DNA from: Anthopleura xanthogrammica
Taxonomy: Eukaryota > Cnidaria > Anthozoa > Actiniaria > Actiniidae
Assembly: GCA_964019055.1 (NCBI GenBank)
Contig: OZ025207.1
Coordinates: 14,721,357-14,785,356 of the forward strand
DNA length: 64,000 nt
Direction: 5' to 3'
In this document: in pieces, positions 9,945-20,019 of the stretch
How the letters are laid out: the number at the start of each line of letters is the position of its first letter
How positions within the stretch are numbered: position 1 is the stretch's first letter
The notes under the pieces: model-generated
Database searches by the model: none
What the model was told of the DNA's origin: nothing
Seen by the model: the letters and a program-made list of their open reading frames with translations, nothing else
Made by a program: the position numbers and the translations under genes

Positions 9945-10345
9945 CTTTGAACTGTTGACTTTATTCTGTAAATTCAACTATTACAATCTTGTAGCTCAAG
10001 GGCTTGCATGTTCAATCTGTCAAAACTGATTGACACTGATTCTTTTACCTAGTCACACACTCATGTCACACACTAGGATCACAGCTCATAGCCACTTACC
10101 ACTTGCTGAACTGGTTCCTTTACTCCATATATACTTCTCTTCATAAGATTGGGATTTATTGTACTGGACTCCACAGAGTTTGACCAGTACTGGATTCCAC
10201 AGAGGGTACAGGCCAACCCATGCCGGCAATGTGCTAATCTCAAGCGAATGTCCCTGCTAGTCACTGTCCTGGCAGGGTCGCCAAATTTATTTTATGCTTC
10301 TGTCAAGTATTACAACCTTGTAGTTCAAGGGCTTACATGTTGTAT
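9945..10345 (-). mobile_element. Probable LTR retrotransposon remnant
   Basis: On the minus strand AATAAA is followed by TTTGGCGACCCTGCCAGGAC (about 10,285-10,266), which resembles the LTR end plus primer-binding site of Ty3/Gypsy-type elements. The block upstream of it (ACATGTAAGCCCTTGAACTA, read from about 10,341) recurs about 325 bp further along at about 10,013 (ACATGCAAGCCCTTGAGCTA). That would fit two LTR pieces around a largely deleted interior. No pol motif is left. LTR borders were not established, so the class is inference. Confidence 0.35.
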
Positions 10346-11070
10346 GAGAAAGACAACCCTTTGCTATTCTAAAGTAGTTTACAGTGCTTACAAGACCAAT
10401 TTTTCTAATCCAACAAAAATTAAAAACTAAGCATTAAAATTTCTTATAATTTTCACTTTTAATTTCAACCCATTGCCTACCAGATCAAGTTGGTTGTCCA
10501 TTGCATATGGACTAGGTCTTTATGCACCTGCAAGTGCACACTTTGTGTGTGTGTTTTTTATAGCAACAGCTTTTCAGGTTGTATACCAACAGAATCGTCT
10601 TGTAATACTTCCTGTCGTTTTTTTCTGGCTTTACATAACCTTAATCCATTTAAGAAGGTGTTTTTTTATATATTGACACCAATATCATGGTGCATCATAA
10701 TTAAGCCTTCAATGGTCTTGTCATAATAATAGATTTCGTAAAGTGATTTGATTTTCTTTAAATGATAATATAATGATTTATTAGCACCTTGTACAATGTA
10801 GAATGAAACCTAAAACTGTAAAGAAAAACATCACCATAATTTTCTAATAAAATCAAGAATAATTATCATATACTAAATTACATAAAATGGATTTTCCAAC
10901 TATCTTAAGAACTCTCTTTCAATTATAGAGTTCTTACATTGCAATACACTATAATGCAGGATATGTTATATTCAGATTTCCATGGTTTATGATAAATGAA
11001 AATATTTGTATAATGTCAACATATTTTGGGTCCAACATATTTTATTTATTATCTATGGTATGATTTGCTA
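10346..11070. other. AT-rich intergenic stretch, nothing recognised
   Basis: A 67-codon hydrophobic frame (10,473-10,676, plus; WLSIAYGLGLY, FFIATAFQVVY) begins without ATG and has no homology I can name. The remainder is AT-rich without visible features. Confidence 0.35.
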
Positions 11071-11071
11071 T

Positions 11072-11348
11072 TACACCTTCCTTCCCCATTATCATTTACC
11101 TGTATCCTGTATTGATTGAATCTAGAAGTACACCAGAGGTAATTATTTCACTGTAGACAGGTGTTAGTATATGAGAGCTGACCATAATGTGAGCAACTGC
11201 TATGTGCAATACCAACCATAGATGAATTAAAAGTTAAGTCTAAGACTCCAAATTCACAACAGGCAATGTTACAAGCATAAAATGTGAGTGTAGGTAGAGA
11301 GTGTTGTGTTGAGTGAGACAGGTGTCAAGCTGCAGAATAAGAGCTGTT
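11072..11348 (-). repeat. Dispersed repeat copy B (inverted partner of 5,339-5,623)
   Basis: This is the reverse-oriented copy of the repeat at 5,339-5,623, running from AACAGCTCTTATTCTGCAGC at 11,348 down to about GTAATAGCAAAT at 11,072. Divergence is mainly substitutions. Both copies stop at the same two points, which defines the unit as about 280 bp. Confidence 0.85.
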
Positions 11349-11599
11349 CATCATGTACAACAGCCCTTTTTTGTAGATGTTGATTGCACAAAAGCTGGCA
11401 CCTATTGTGCTGTGACCTTCTATAGTTTCATTGATATAGCAATTGATATACACTGACAATGAAGATGGTTTGTTTTGTTGTTTGTTTTGGTCGTTTATAA
11501 ATTTCTTTGGGGCACTTGGGTGATGGGTTAGCCATTACTTAGCTTGAATAGCTGATACCTTAAAATCACCCTTAGATTTTTAGAAGACAACATTATGAA

Positions 11600-11745
11600 T
11601 CAAGGGTGTTGTAGCAGTGGTGTCCTTACCCCCCCCCCCCCCCCCCCCACAGGTTCAATTGCAGTACACAGCATAACACATAATTATTAGAGATTGGTTT
11701 GGTCTCTCAATTTGTGGGTCTTCTCCAGATTCTCTAGTTTCATAC
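11600..11745 (+). mobile_element. SINE copy (tRNA-derived, decayed)
   Basis: TGTAGCAGTGGTG (A-box-like, about 11,609) is followed by a 20-nt C run, then CAGGTTCAATTGC (B-box-like, about 11,650) and GGTCTCTC ... GGGTCTTCTCCAGATTCTCTA. The same tail (TTTTCTCCAGATTCTCCAG) is in the better SINE at 19,250-19,420. The C run replaces the usual sequence between the A and B boxes. It is an older copy of the same family. Confidence 0.55.
11629..11648. repeat. Homopolymer C20
   Basis: Twenty consecutive C bases lie inside the SINE remnant. Runs of this kind (also G13 at 13,102, G12 at 20,970 and G18 at 25,182) are prone to length error in assemblies and can form G-quadruplex or i-motif structures. Confidence 0.9.
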
Positions 11746-11749
11746 ATCT

Positions 11750-13100
11750 AAAAAACCCAGCACACTATATTCCAATTCAGTTTGTTTATAGTGCCCTAAA
11801 AGAAATCAATCATATATGGTGTTTTTTGTCCCTGCCATTACATATAATTTTTCAACAAACTAAATTATGAATAACTCAGGAGTTATAAGCATTTGAAATG
11901 TACCAAAAACATGAGGCTGATAGGCCCTTGGTTGTTGTTTCCATACAAATCTTTGGTATGACTCATGGTGTAAAATGAAAAACCTTGCCTAAATTAAGTT
12001 AGCCTCTTGTGATGCATTCTCATGGTAGTATTTGATTAAGATGCAATTATTTGTCTTACTAAAATGAAGTGCTTGTACCACAAACTTATTCACTGCTTTT
12101 TTAATTACCCATGATCCATTTAAATTTGGCTCATGTGTGATTGATATGGAAACTGTTATTGTTGTTGTATTTGCATAGCAACCATTGCACATTTCATGGT
12201 AAAACGTTTGAGGCATTTCTTGGTTATTTCTATCAGCATTCATCTCCCAACCACCAAAACACATGATCACCATCAAAGTTTTTTTTGAGATTTTCTGTTT
12301 ATTTTTCTCAAATATTTGTTTTGGCTTTTATTTAAAATAAATTGAATGCTTTTGACACAAGGGGTGTTAAAGAAAAAAATTATTTATGTAAATACTGATT
12401 GTTATACTGAAATGGAAATTGATTTTGGTGTTAATACAAAGGAATTACCTCACACTTACCAAGAAATGTGCAAATGCTTCCCAAGTATCTACTAAATGTT
12501 GTTTGCCATCATGAGTTTTGTTAAAAACAAACATACAAAAAGCAAATTAGTAATTTATTGCCATGAATAACTGCTTTCCCAGTTGACATGACAGTATTTT
12601 GACTACCTGGGCACCTGATGTCTTCAGTATAGGCTAAAAATGGAGTACCGGTAAGTTTAGACAAAATACCAGAAGTTTAGAGTACTTTGCAGTGTACAAA
12701 CCATGCAATAATGACCTAAGTTTGGAATACCTTTTAGCAAATTGTGTAAAACAGTAAGTAAATTATTACACTCTGTACATATTCAGTATTGCCGTAATCC
12801 AAAGGCACTTTGATTGGAGCTAAAAATTGGACTGGGTGTGTGAGTTTGGGAAGGGACACAATCTCATATTTCAATGGATTTTCATAGGTTTCTGCAATTT
12901 TTTGATATATACATTCAATACAATACAAACTCAGATAATCTATCCTGTTCAGGTTGTTCCTATGACATTCCTTTTTTACACTTTGATCATATTAATATAC
13001 TTTGTAGTAAAGGCATGCCAGCCAGACAGCCCACCCTTCCACCACCTCCATCCATACAATATATTCCCTGTGACTATTGAGAAATAAAAATGTTGAGACA
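11750..13100. other. AT-rich intergenic stretch, nothing recognised
   Basis: Only short chance frames occur. GTACCGGTAAGT at about 12,645 has a donor-like core that recurs at 15,504, but no matching acceptor or open exon makes either convincing. Confidence 0.4.
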
Positions 13101-13101
13101 A

Positions 13102-13118
13102 GGGGGGGGGGGGGAGGG
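13102..13118 (+). repeat. G-run (G13 plus AGGGG)
   Basis: An uninterrupted 13-G run is followed by AGGGG. It is simple sequence with strong quadruplex potential. Confidence 0.9.
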
Positions 13119-13558
13119 GTGAACTATAGATACCAATCATTACATTCATTTGAGGCATGCTGCAAAATGTCACTAGCAATAAGATGAAAAAAGCTAATTG
13201 TTATGTTGAAGTTATGGGTCATACAGGGTAAAGGTACTTTATATGAACTTTCTTGCACTTATTTATCCTGTCCTAAGAAATGAAAACTAACCGCAAGAAA
13301 TTGAATTGTTGCCTTGTGGATTATGTGAAATCTTTTTTAAGAAATGAAAACTTGCAAAAATAAGGTGCAACAAGAGGTCAACTTGGAAGAACATTGTATA
13401 TTAAATCTTGGCGATGATTATTAAAACTGAATAATGATATACTTTGGGTTATTCTAATATACAAGCTTTGCCAGCATGTCTCAAATGAATGATCACACAC
13501 ACCACACACACACTTTGGATTGTCTGTTGTCCTTGATTTTATTTGAGAGATGAAGTTA

Positions 13559-13936
13559 AACCCAGTTGTAATTGACCAAGGTATAGAGGGATTTTACTTT
13601 GAATTAAGACCATCCTTAGTCTATACTCTCTGTTGACTGGTGCAGGAGATTACCAACACATGATTTTTCCTAGATTTCAGAGCATATTGCTAGATATATT
13701 TAAAACCTCCAGTAAAATCCCTCCAATTGAAATTTTACCAAAACCTTTGAACTTTGAAATCAAATACATTTGAAGACCAGTTTGATTACTTATTGAAACA
13801 TTACTGAGAACTTTTTAAAATTTACAAGTTTGAAATCAAAATATATCATTAAAGATGTGAAATTCCAATACCTTTTGAGATCAAGTTTTATACTTGTAAA
13901 AATTAAAATTATTTCATGGTCAATTACAACTGGGTT
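13559..13936. repeat. Inverted repeat with perfect 20-bp arms
   Basis: AACCCAGTTGTAATTGACCA (13,559-13,578) is exactly inverted at 13,917-13,936, and weaker complementarity continues inward. At 378 bp it could be a foldback element. The interior also holds AAAATCCCTCCA against AGGGATTTTAC as a second short inverted pair. Confidence 0.65.
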
Positions 13937-13948
13937 TCAATTCATATT

Positions 13949-14067
13949 GGGAGGGGTGGGGATCAACATAAAATGGGGGGAGGGGTTTAAGACTTGTACT
14001 GGGGAAGGGGGGAGGGGAACACACTTAAAGGGGGGTTGGGAGGTATACTTTACAGGGGAGGGAGGGC
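13949..14067 (+). repeat. G-rich tract, quadruplex-forming potential
   Basis: At least eight runs of four or more G lie within 119 bp, together with several GGG runs (GGGGAAGGGGGGAGGGG is the densest part). Any four fit a G3+ quadruplex pattern on the plus strand. It sits just upstream of a 28-nt segment bounded by a good acceptor (ACATTTTTTAG, ends 14,117) and a consensus donor (TTTAG|GTAAGT, 14,145/14,146). Confidence 0.75.
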
Positions 14068-14375
14068 AAATTGTGTTGCTTTGCTGGATAACATATTATG
14101 TGTCTTACATTTTTTAGGCAGTGTCGAGGGACCTAGGATTTTTAGGTAAGTGATTTTTGACTTAGAAATTGTTTGTTTGCCTGTTGCTTTTAGACTTTAG
14201 AATTTTTTTAAAGTGAGGAGTGTGGTGTAATTATTATTTCTCACTTGTATCATATTTATATTGTGTGTTGTGTTTGGAAAAACAAAGTTTGATTTTCAAC
14301 TTAGTGGTTTTCCTATGTTTTTTAATGAATTCCATCTTTACCCTCTCCACACCCCTTTTGGACTTACAAAAAATT

Positions 14376-14776
14376 TACCTCCCCGAGGTCCTACCAGCAC
14401 CAAGTCTCACTACCCCGGTAGACCAGGACCAGGCAGTACTTACTGTCCCGACAAGAGCCATCTTATGAAACCACAACCAGTTGGCTGCTCTGATGGTGAA
14501 CACTGTCAATAAGGATATCAGACTCTGAAACCCCATACAGACTCATGAAAGTACCTCGATGGCAAAGCCAGCCTTTGTACTGTGAGGGTTGGTGCAAGTA
14601 GGAGTCTTACAAGATAACCATACCCCACTACCCATAGGTTTTACTGCACAACAGTGATGTATATCTCAGAGTGGTGTGATTAATAGACTTTATTGGTATT
14701 CAGACTTCCATAAAGTGTATGTGATTATCAACCTGGTTTGCGAAGACTAAAATAACGAAGTTTCTAGGCTACTAAA
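14376..14776 (+). repeat. Dispersed repeat copy C (inverted partner at 17,463-17,862)
   Basis: It is homologous in reverse complement to 17,463-17,862. Shared words in order include CGAGGTCCTA(C/T)CAGCACCAA, GGCTGCTCTGATGGTGAA/TGACTGCTCTGGTGATGAA, GGTT(G/A)GTGCAAGTAGGAG, CAGTGAT, GGTGTG, AATAGACTT, TTCAGACTTC, ATTATCAACCTGG and TTTCTAGG. Identity is moderate with many indels. A short translated stretch (LAALMVNTVNKDIR in this copy, MTALVMNAVGKDTR in the other) is alike in both. The repeat may therefore descend from a coding element, but I cannot name it. Confidence 0.75.
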
Positions 14777-14900
14777 CTTGTGAAAAATGAGCTGGTCAAT
14801 CCCGAAAAGGAAACTACCAACATGTAATTTAATAGGAAAAGCCAACCTAGACTCTTTACCCTTGAAAAATATTTTGTTTCCCCAGAGGACAAAGACTTGT

Positions 14901-15281
14901 AATGTATTCAGTTAAGTATTAATATATTCACTAAGGGACTGGGTCTAGAATGTATTTAATCAAATATTAATTTTATTCACTAAGGGACTGGGTCTAGAAT
15001 GTATTCAATCAAATATTAATTTATTCACTAAGGGACTGGGTCTAGAATGTATTCAATCAAATATTAATATATTCACTAAGGGACTGGGTCTAGAATGTAT
15101 TCAATCAAATATTAATATATTCACTAAGGGACTGGGTCTAGGATGTATTCAATCAAATATTAATATATTCACTAAGGGACTGGGTCTAGAATGTATTCAA
15201 TCAAATATTAATTCATTCACTAAGGGACTGGGTCTAGAATGTATTCAATCAAATATTAATATATTCACTAAGGGACTGGGG
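14901..15281. repeat. 48-bp minisatellite, about 8 copies
   Basis: Unit words are TCTAGAATGTATTCAATCAA and TTCACTAAGGGACTGGG, with starts at 14,944, 14,993, 15,041, 15,089 and onward every 48 bp. The first unit carries one extra T. The copies differ at only a few sites, so the array is young. The unit is AT-rich and does not code. Confidence 0.95.
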
Positions 15282-15711
15282 GCTAAGTATTGATTTATGC
15301 AAGGTATTCTAAGGGGGTCAATTAATCTATGTTGTTATCTCACATAGCAACAAATTTTCTTTCATGTAAAGACCAATTCACTCTATCCGTTTTGTATGAT
15401 GTTACAAGTCAAAATTATTAGAGTGGATTTTGTATTCAAGGTAAGAAACAGCTAAGTGCTTCAGCTGTATATTTTGAGGTCAAATAAAGCTGTGCCAATA
15501 GATGTACCGGTAAGTAATAAATTTCTTCTAGTAAACGTAAACACTTCCAAGCCAGAGGCTCAATGTGGAATCCAATTTGAATTTAGAATGATGCAAAATC
15601 CACTCTATTAATTGATTTCGAAGAGATATTATTAACATCAGAGCATTTTTCACATGAGTAGGAAACAATACAGTAAATTTGTAGTCATACTTTACCCATA
15701 AAGTATCTTAC
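15282..15711. other. Intergenic stretch, nothing recognised
   Basis: There is no clear gene or repeat. ATTAGAGTGGATTTTG near 15,417 faces CAAAATCCACTCTATTAAT near 15,595 as an inverted pair about 180 bp apart, a possible further foldback. Confidence 0.4.
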
Positions 15712-15878
15712 CGTAGCCACAACTACGCATTTTGATTTTATAATTTACTGGAAAACATTCGCAAGCCATTTTAAGGTTGCAGCATGTCGTACCATGTACA
15801 TGCTGTAAGTCAGTACTGTATGTTTCCCACTCATATGAAAACTGCTCTATTATTAGGCAGTTTTGTTTAAGTCTCTTA
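15712..15878 (-). other. Candidate exon, cysteine-containing (weak)
   Basis: On the minus strand an open frame includes QFSYEWETYSTDLQHVHG, TTCCNLKMACECFPVNYKIK and MRSCGYG, bounded by a possible acceptor (GATGCACAG, entering at 15,878) and a donor (GGCTACG|GTAAGA, leaving at 15,712). The clustered cysteines (CC, CxC, C) resemble secreted-domain sequence, but no family is recognised. The acceptor lacks a good pyrimidine tract. Confidence 0.22.
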
Positions 15879-16116
15879 CTGTGCATCCATCACAACCAAG
15901 AGTATGTGGAATACAAACCAAATTAGATTTTGAACTTTTTCAATAACTGGATCATTTTTATGATGAATAATCTCAGTTGTAGAATAACCTTGGATGGCAT
16001 GATTGCACAGTAAACTTTACCAGTTATTAAGGGGAGTCCTATCCTAGTTGTTTAATACTTATAATTACTTATATGATTTTTTAAAGTGTCCTAAGTTTAT
16101 CAAGTTATTTTTCCTA

Positions 16117-17397
16117 GACTCAGTTTTTTCACCAGCAAAGAACTTCCCATCAGAAGTAAAAGTGTCAAAAATGGTTGACAAAATGAATTGCAAAGTTTTT
16201 CCTTAGTTCGTAAATTTTGAGCAACTACATGTATCAAAGTAAACTGTGTTCAGTTTGATTTCACTTAAGTTTTCATGTCCAAGTCGGTATCATTTTACCA
16301 AATCCAAATTTTCTGCAAATGTTAAATTCATCAAATATTTGGTTTCAAATTTTTTCAATTTTGGTCAGCTTGTGCAATACAATACAAGTGCTTTGGACAT
16401 AATTCACAGTAAAACAACTCTTGGTTTTACTTGTAATAATAGTTTCATTTCATTCTAGTGTAATCTTTTCTTGATTGTGAGGTATGGTGTTTTGAATGCC
16501 ATTCTTTGATGGCTCACCTTGTCCTCTATTCATTCATTTTCCATTTCACATTTGCCTTGTTTGGCTGGGATTTATTTGTTTGCACTTTTGGTATATTATA
16601 TTTCATGATTCTGCACAGCTGAATTTGTACTAAATATTGTAGTAATGAGAAATATTTGCTCAAACCTCAGTTGACCCAAGTGTTTGTTTGTTTCTGAATT
16701 TTCAATTTTAAAATTGAATTCAAATTTGAAATTACGTTTTTGTAATCTCCAGTTATAACAGTGATACATATGTCGTAGTTGCTTTCATATCATCATAGTT
16801 TGATGATAGTGATTTTGGATCACTTTAAATCATATTTCGATTCATTCATTCTTTTGTATTAATATGATTCAATCATTCAATTTTTTCCAATACACATTTT
16901 GTGTGAATTTTGCCAATATAGAGCATAGTTTTGGATAATACTTTGGATTTTGATTACAAAAAATTTCTCTTGTCTTATGCCAATAAGATATTTTTTTTGA
17001 TATTGTACGATAACAGATTAAGTAAGACCTCAGTTTCTATAGAGCGATAAGATTAGAAAGTATACTTTCAGTTACTGAAAGTATACTGATCAGGTTTGTG
17101 TTTGATAAATATACTGAATAAGAATATACTAAGGGACAGGATTCCAGCTGTATTTTATATTACCAAATCTAAGATGAATTTCATTTGATCCTTAATTAAT
17201 AGTTATTCGTTTAATTCTTTTTCTTTTCTTTTTTCCTTTCTTCTGACTTCTCTTCTTTCTTTTCCCCCCGTATTTTCACAATTGTAATGATTCATTCGAA
17301 TTTCATTTGGTTTCTAAGTAAGGGCCAGTATTAAATTTATTTAGTGATAATTTAGTTTTAGAAGAAACTGAGGTCTTATTTTGCTGGTGAAAAAACT
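16117..17397. repeat. Widely spaced inverted repeat ends with inner inverted pair
   Basis: CAGTTTTTTCACCAGCAAAG near 16,122 is inverted near 17,375 (TTTTGCTGGTGAAAAAACT), about 1.25 kb apart. Next to the right end, AGAAACTGAGGTCTTATTT (about 17,359) is the inverse of TAAGACCTCAGTTTCT (about 17,022). The outer pair could be the terminal repeats of a non-autonomous element of about 1.3 kb. The interior is AT-rich and has no convincing ORF. Confidence 0.5.
17059..17087. repeat. Perfect 14-bp-arm hairpin
   Basis: AGTATACTTTCAGT and ACTGAAAGTATACT are exact reverse complements separated by one base. It is a short cruciform-capable site inside the larger inverted structure. Confidence 0.85.
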
Positions 17398-17462
17398 TAT
17401 TAAATTACAATCCTATGATAGAACCTTGTATATCAGTCTAGCCAAACATCATTGAACGCAAG

Positions 17463-17862
17463 ATTAGGTCACCTAGAAATGATTCAACTTCTAGTCTTCC
17501 CAGGTTGATTATCTACTTGTATTGAAGTCTGAATGGTGTCTTATGCAAGTCTATTGAGCACACCACCCCAAAGTTATCACTGCTGTACACACCCATGAAT
17601 AGTGAGATATGATTACCTCTGCTCCTACTTGCACTAACCTGCACAGTGACCGGCATTCATGCCAACGGCGCACTCCCTTGAAATCTGCAGAGGGCCATCA
17701 CCTGGTATCCTTACCGACAGCATTCATCACCAGAGCAGTCATCTGACCATGGCCTCAAGGTTAGACTCTGCCGAGAGCAGCAATGTTGTACCACCTTTAT
17801 TGGTTTCCTGGCCTTGTGGGGCAGCTTCTCTGTTTGGTGCTGATAGGACCTCGTGGGAGGTA
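17463..17862 (-). repeat. Dispersed repeat copy D (inverted partner of 14,376-14,776)
   Basis: This is the reverse-oriented copy of repeat C. It runs from CCTCCCACGAGGTCCTATC at 17,862 down to CATTTCTAGGTGACCTAATC at 17,463. It is less AT-rich than its surroundings, which explains the 68-codon plus-strand frame seen at 17,659-17,865. Confidence 0.75.
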
Positions 17863-17904
17863 TGAAGTGTATTTCATTTTTCTGGTGTACAAATAATAAA
17901 CGAT

Positions 17905-18197
17905 AATAATATTAGATATAGGAGAATGTTTCTTCTAACTAGCAGAGTTCTCAGTAAAATTGTAAGCAAAGAAATTAAATCATTAGCCAGTTAGAATGAA
18001 AACTTTCAGTGTCAGAACAATAAAATATTCCTTTGATTTGATCAACCAGGAATTTCCTCATATTTTGTAACTCTACTGAGAACTCTTGACTAGTCTGTAA
18101 AATGTGTTAATGTAAGGATTTCTTATCAATGTTTGAATTGAATGTCCAATTGAATTTGAGTCTCCTAGTGTAACACTCTCCTATATCTAATATCTGT
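17905..18197. mobile_element. Foldback element, about 290 bp
   Basis: Terminal arms ATATTAGATATAGGAGAATG (about 17,908) and CACTCTCCTATATCTAATAT (about 18,174) are inverted. Further inside, AGAGTTCTCAGTAAAATTGTAA (17,945-17,966) pairs with TTGTAACTCTACTGAGAACT (about 18,066). The two paired blocks in the same order on both sides show a long imperfect hairpin. Confidence 0.65.
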
Positions 18198-18215
18198 GGC
18201 TAGAGGACTGGCAAT

Positions 18216-18373
18216 TGACCTACTTCATGATGACATCAGATTCAACAATTATAGACTTTCAACAACCACTTATATTTTATTTTCAGTTTGAAAAAAAATT
18301 TTAAATCTGAAAGAGTTGTTGATTTTGGTACAGTAGCTTGTTTTGGTTGTTGATGTCATTATGTAATAGGTCA
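18216..18373. mobile_element. Small foldback element (158 bp)
   Basis: TGACCTACTTCATGATGACA (18,216) through TCA is inverted at 18,351-18,373 (TGATGTCATTATGTAATAGG through TCA). An inner pair is AACAACCACT against AGTTGTTGA. It lies directly next to the preceding foldback, so they may be nested or sequential insertions. Confidence 0.6.
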
Positions 18374-18599
18374 CTAAAACAAAAGTTTAATAGATAACAT
18401 TAAACATTATTACTTATTTTTGTTTCACCATACTATGGCATCAATATCAATATGCATATATAATTTGTGGCCATTTGAATCTTGTTTTGTTGTCTTCAAT
18501 TTTACAAATAGAAATATAGGATTGTTTTTTTCAGAATGTCATTTCTAAAATGATGAAAAAAGTTTTGAAATTTTTCTTTCTTTATTGTAACTAATACAA

Positions 18600-19020
18600 A
18601 TCCCTAATTTAGCCAGTCCTCTAGCCTATTTTTTTTTTAATTTCTAGAGAATCCTTAATTTTAAAAAAAATGCTAGTCTTTTCATTGAAATTCTTTGAGC
18701 TTGAATTCTCTGGAAATTCCAACATATAGCCAACATATGATGTATTTTAAAAATTTCTTATAGAAAGCTTTCATTCTTCATTATTTCTTGGAAACATTTT
18801 TAACTTTTGAAATTTCCAGATAATGCTACATGTTGGAATTTCCTAGAATATTCCTAGATACAACTATCTTTTTTTTAAATTCCTAGATAAACCTAGAATT
18901 TGATTACTTTAAATGCCAATTTTTTTGAAATATTTTTTTAAAAAACATTTGACTGTTTTGAAAATTTTAGATGTTCCTTTTTTTTACTCCCTAGATAATA
19001 CTTGATATTCTAATTTCCTG
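18600..19020. repeat. AT-rich degenerate repeats with CTAGA(T/A)A motif
   Basis: Words of the type AATT(C/T)CTAGATA recur irregularly (about 18,645, 18,840, 18,855, 18,882 and 18,990). GGAAATTCCAACAT (18,711) is inverted at 18,829 (ATGTTGGAATTTCC). No coding content. Confidence 0.45.
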
Positions 19021-19049
19021 TTTCATTTTTTGTTGTCTCCGTATCACAG

Positions 19050-19131
19050 CTTCTTATCTTTACTATGGATTGACTGGATCTTGATGGTGCTGCATCATCT
19101 GACAAGGCTTTGCAGCACAACAGCTTGGTTG
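19050..19131 (+). other. Candidate internal exon (weak)
   Basis: The segment is bounded by a pyrimidine-rich acceptor (TTTTTTGTTGTCTCCGTATCACAG, quoted here only as its last part CCGTATCACAG, ending 19,049) and a donor (TTGAT|GTGAGTATG). One of three frames is open, reading FLSLLWIDWILMVLHHLT. The splice sites are good, the coding signal is not. Confidence 0.22.
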
Positions 19132-19249
19132 ATGTGAGTATGACAGAACTGTGACATCTGAAAAGACACAATGGTATACCAATAAATATCTGAAAATTGT
19201 TTGCAGTTTATATTATTCAGGAGCAATATTTGTGGTTGTATTATCTTAG

Positions 19250-19420
19250 GGAAGCACAGGTGGCATAGTGGGGAGAGTGCTCGCCTCTCATCAATGTGAC
19301 TCAGGTTCGAGTCCCTATGGGTTCAGTGTTATATGTGAGTAGAGTTTCTAGTTGGTTCTCTCCTGTGCTTTGAGGGGTTTTCTCCAGATTCTCCAGTTTT
19401 CCTCCCTCCACAAAAAATGA
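19250..19420 (+). mobile_element. tRNA-derived SINE
   Basis: The 5' part carries RNA polymerase III promoter boxes as in tRNA genes: A box TGGCATAGTGG (19,261-19,271) and B box GGTTCGAGTCC (19,304-19,314), at normal spacing. The sequence between and around them does not fold into a full tRNA. A tail follows with GGTTCTCTCCTGTG, GGGGTTTTCTCCAGATTCTC and CAGTTTTCCTCCCTCCAC, a conserved body found in several invertebrate SINE families. It ends in an A-rich stretch (CACAAAAAATGA). Pieces of the same body occur at 11,700-11,745 and 25,030-25,075. Confidence 0.85.
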
Positions 19421-19685
19421 CTTCTAATTTTTTTTAATTTGGCCAAAAAAACCCATGAAAGTGGCTGGTCATGTCTTAGCTCTGTGCACTGAACATTTTA
19501 GGTACTGATGCTAGAACACTGACATTTTGTTCCTGACCATCACTAATGTTAGTCATAGCATGGTTGCTATGACATCAGGAATGAAATGGAAACATATATA
19601 TCTTGTGTGTGGCTTTTATGCACTGATTCAGAACATGGGGGAGACCAGTGGTTTTTCCTTGAACAGGCAGGCAAAAATGAGGTCT

Positions 19686-19822
19686 GTCAGTCATCCATGA
19701 TCTGTGGAAAGGCTTTTCCCTTTGGCATCACAAAAAAAAAAACGATTCTTAATGGATGTAAACAGCAGTAACAAAGATGATGCTTGAATGGTGAATAAAA
19801 TCAAGGATCATGGATGACTGAC
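19686..19822. repeat. Short inverted repeat
   Basis: GTCAGTCATCCATGATC (about 19,686) is inverted at about 19,806 (GATCATGGATGACTGAC), 17 bp each. A C-free A11 run lies between. Possibly a small foldback. Confidence 0.55.
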
Positions 19823-20019
19823 TCGCCTTGTTTTTGTCCCCTCTATCCAGGCTGTGGAATACCCCACTTGTCACTTGTATTTTCTTGGCAAACACACTTA
19901 CCTGAAGGCTTGTGTGTATGTTATAAAAAACAAGTGCCGCATGGAATATTCCATGGTATACCACTCAAAACCATTGTTTAACTAGCATGCTCAACTTAAG
20001 CTCAACTTACATGTCTGTC

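Noticed and set aside
17659..17865. 68-codon plus-strand ORF
   Set aside because: It lies antisense inside the inverted repeat copy at 17,463-17,862; the corresponding strand of the partner copy does not keep it open.
19250..19325. tRNA gene
   Set aside because: A and B boxes are present but the stems do not pair as a tRNA, and the sequence continues into a SINE body and A-rich tail.
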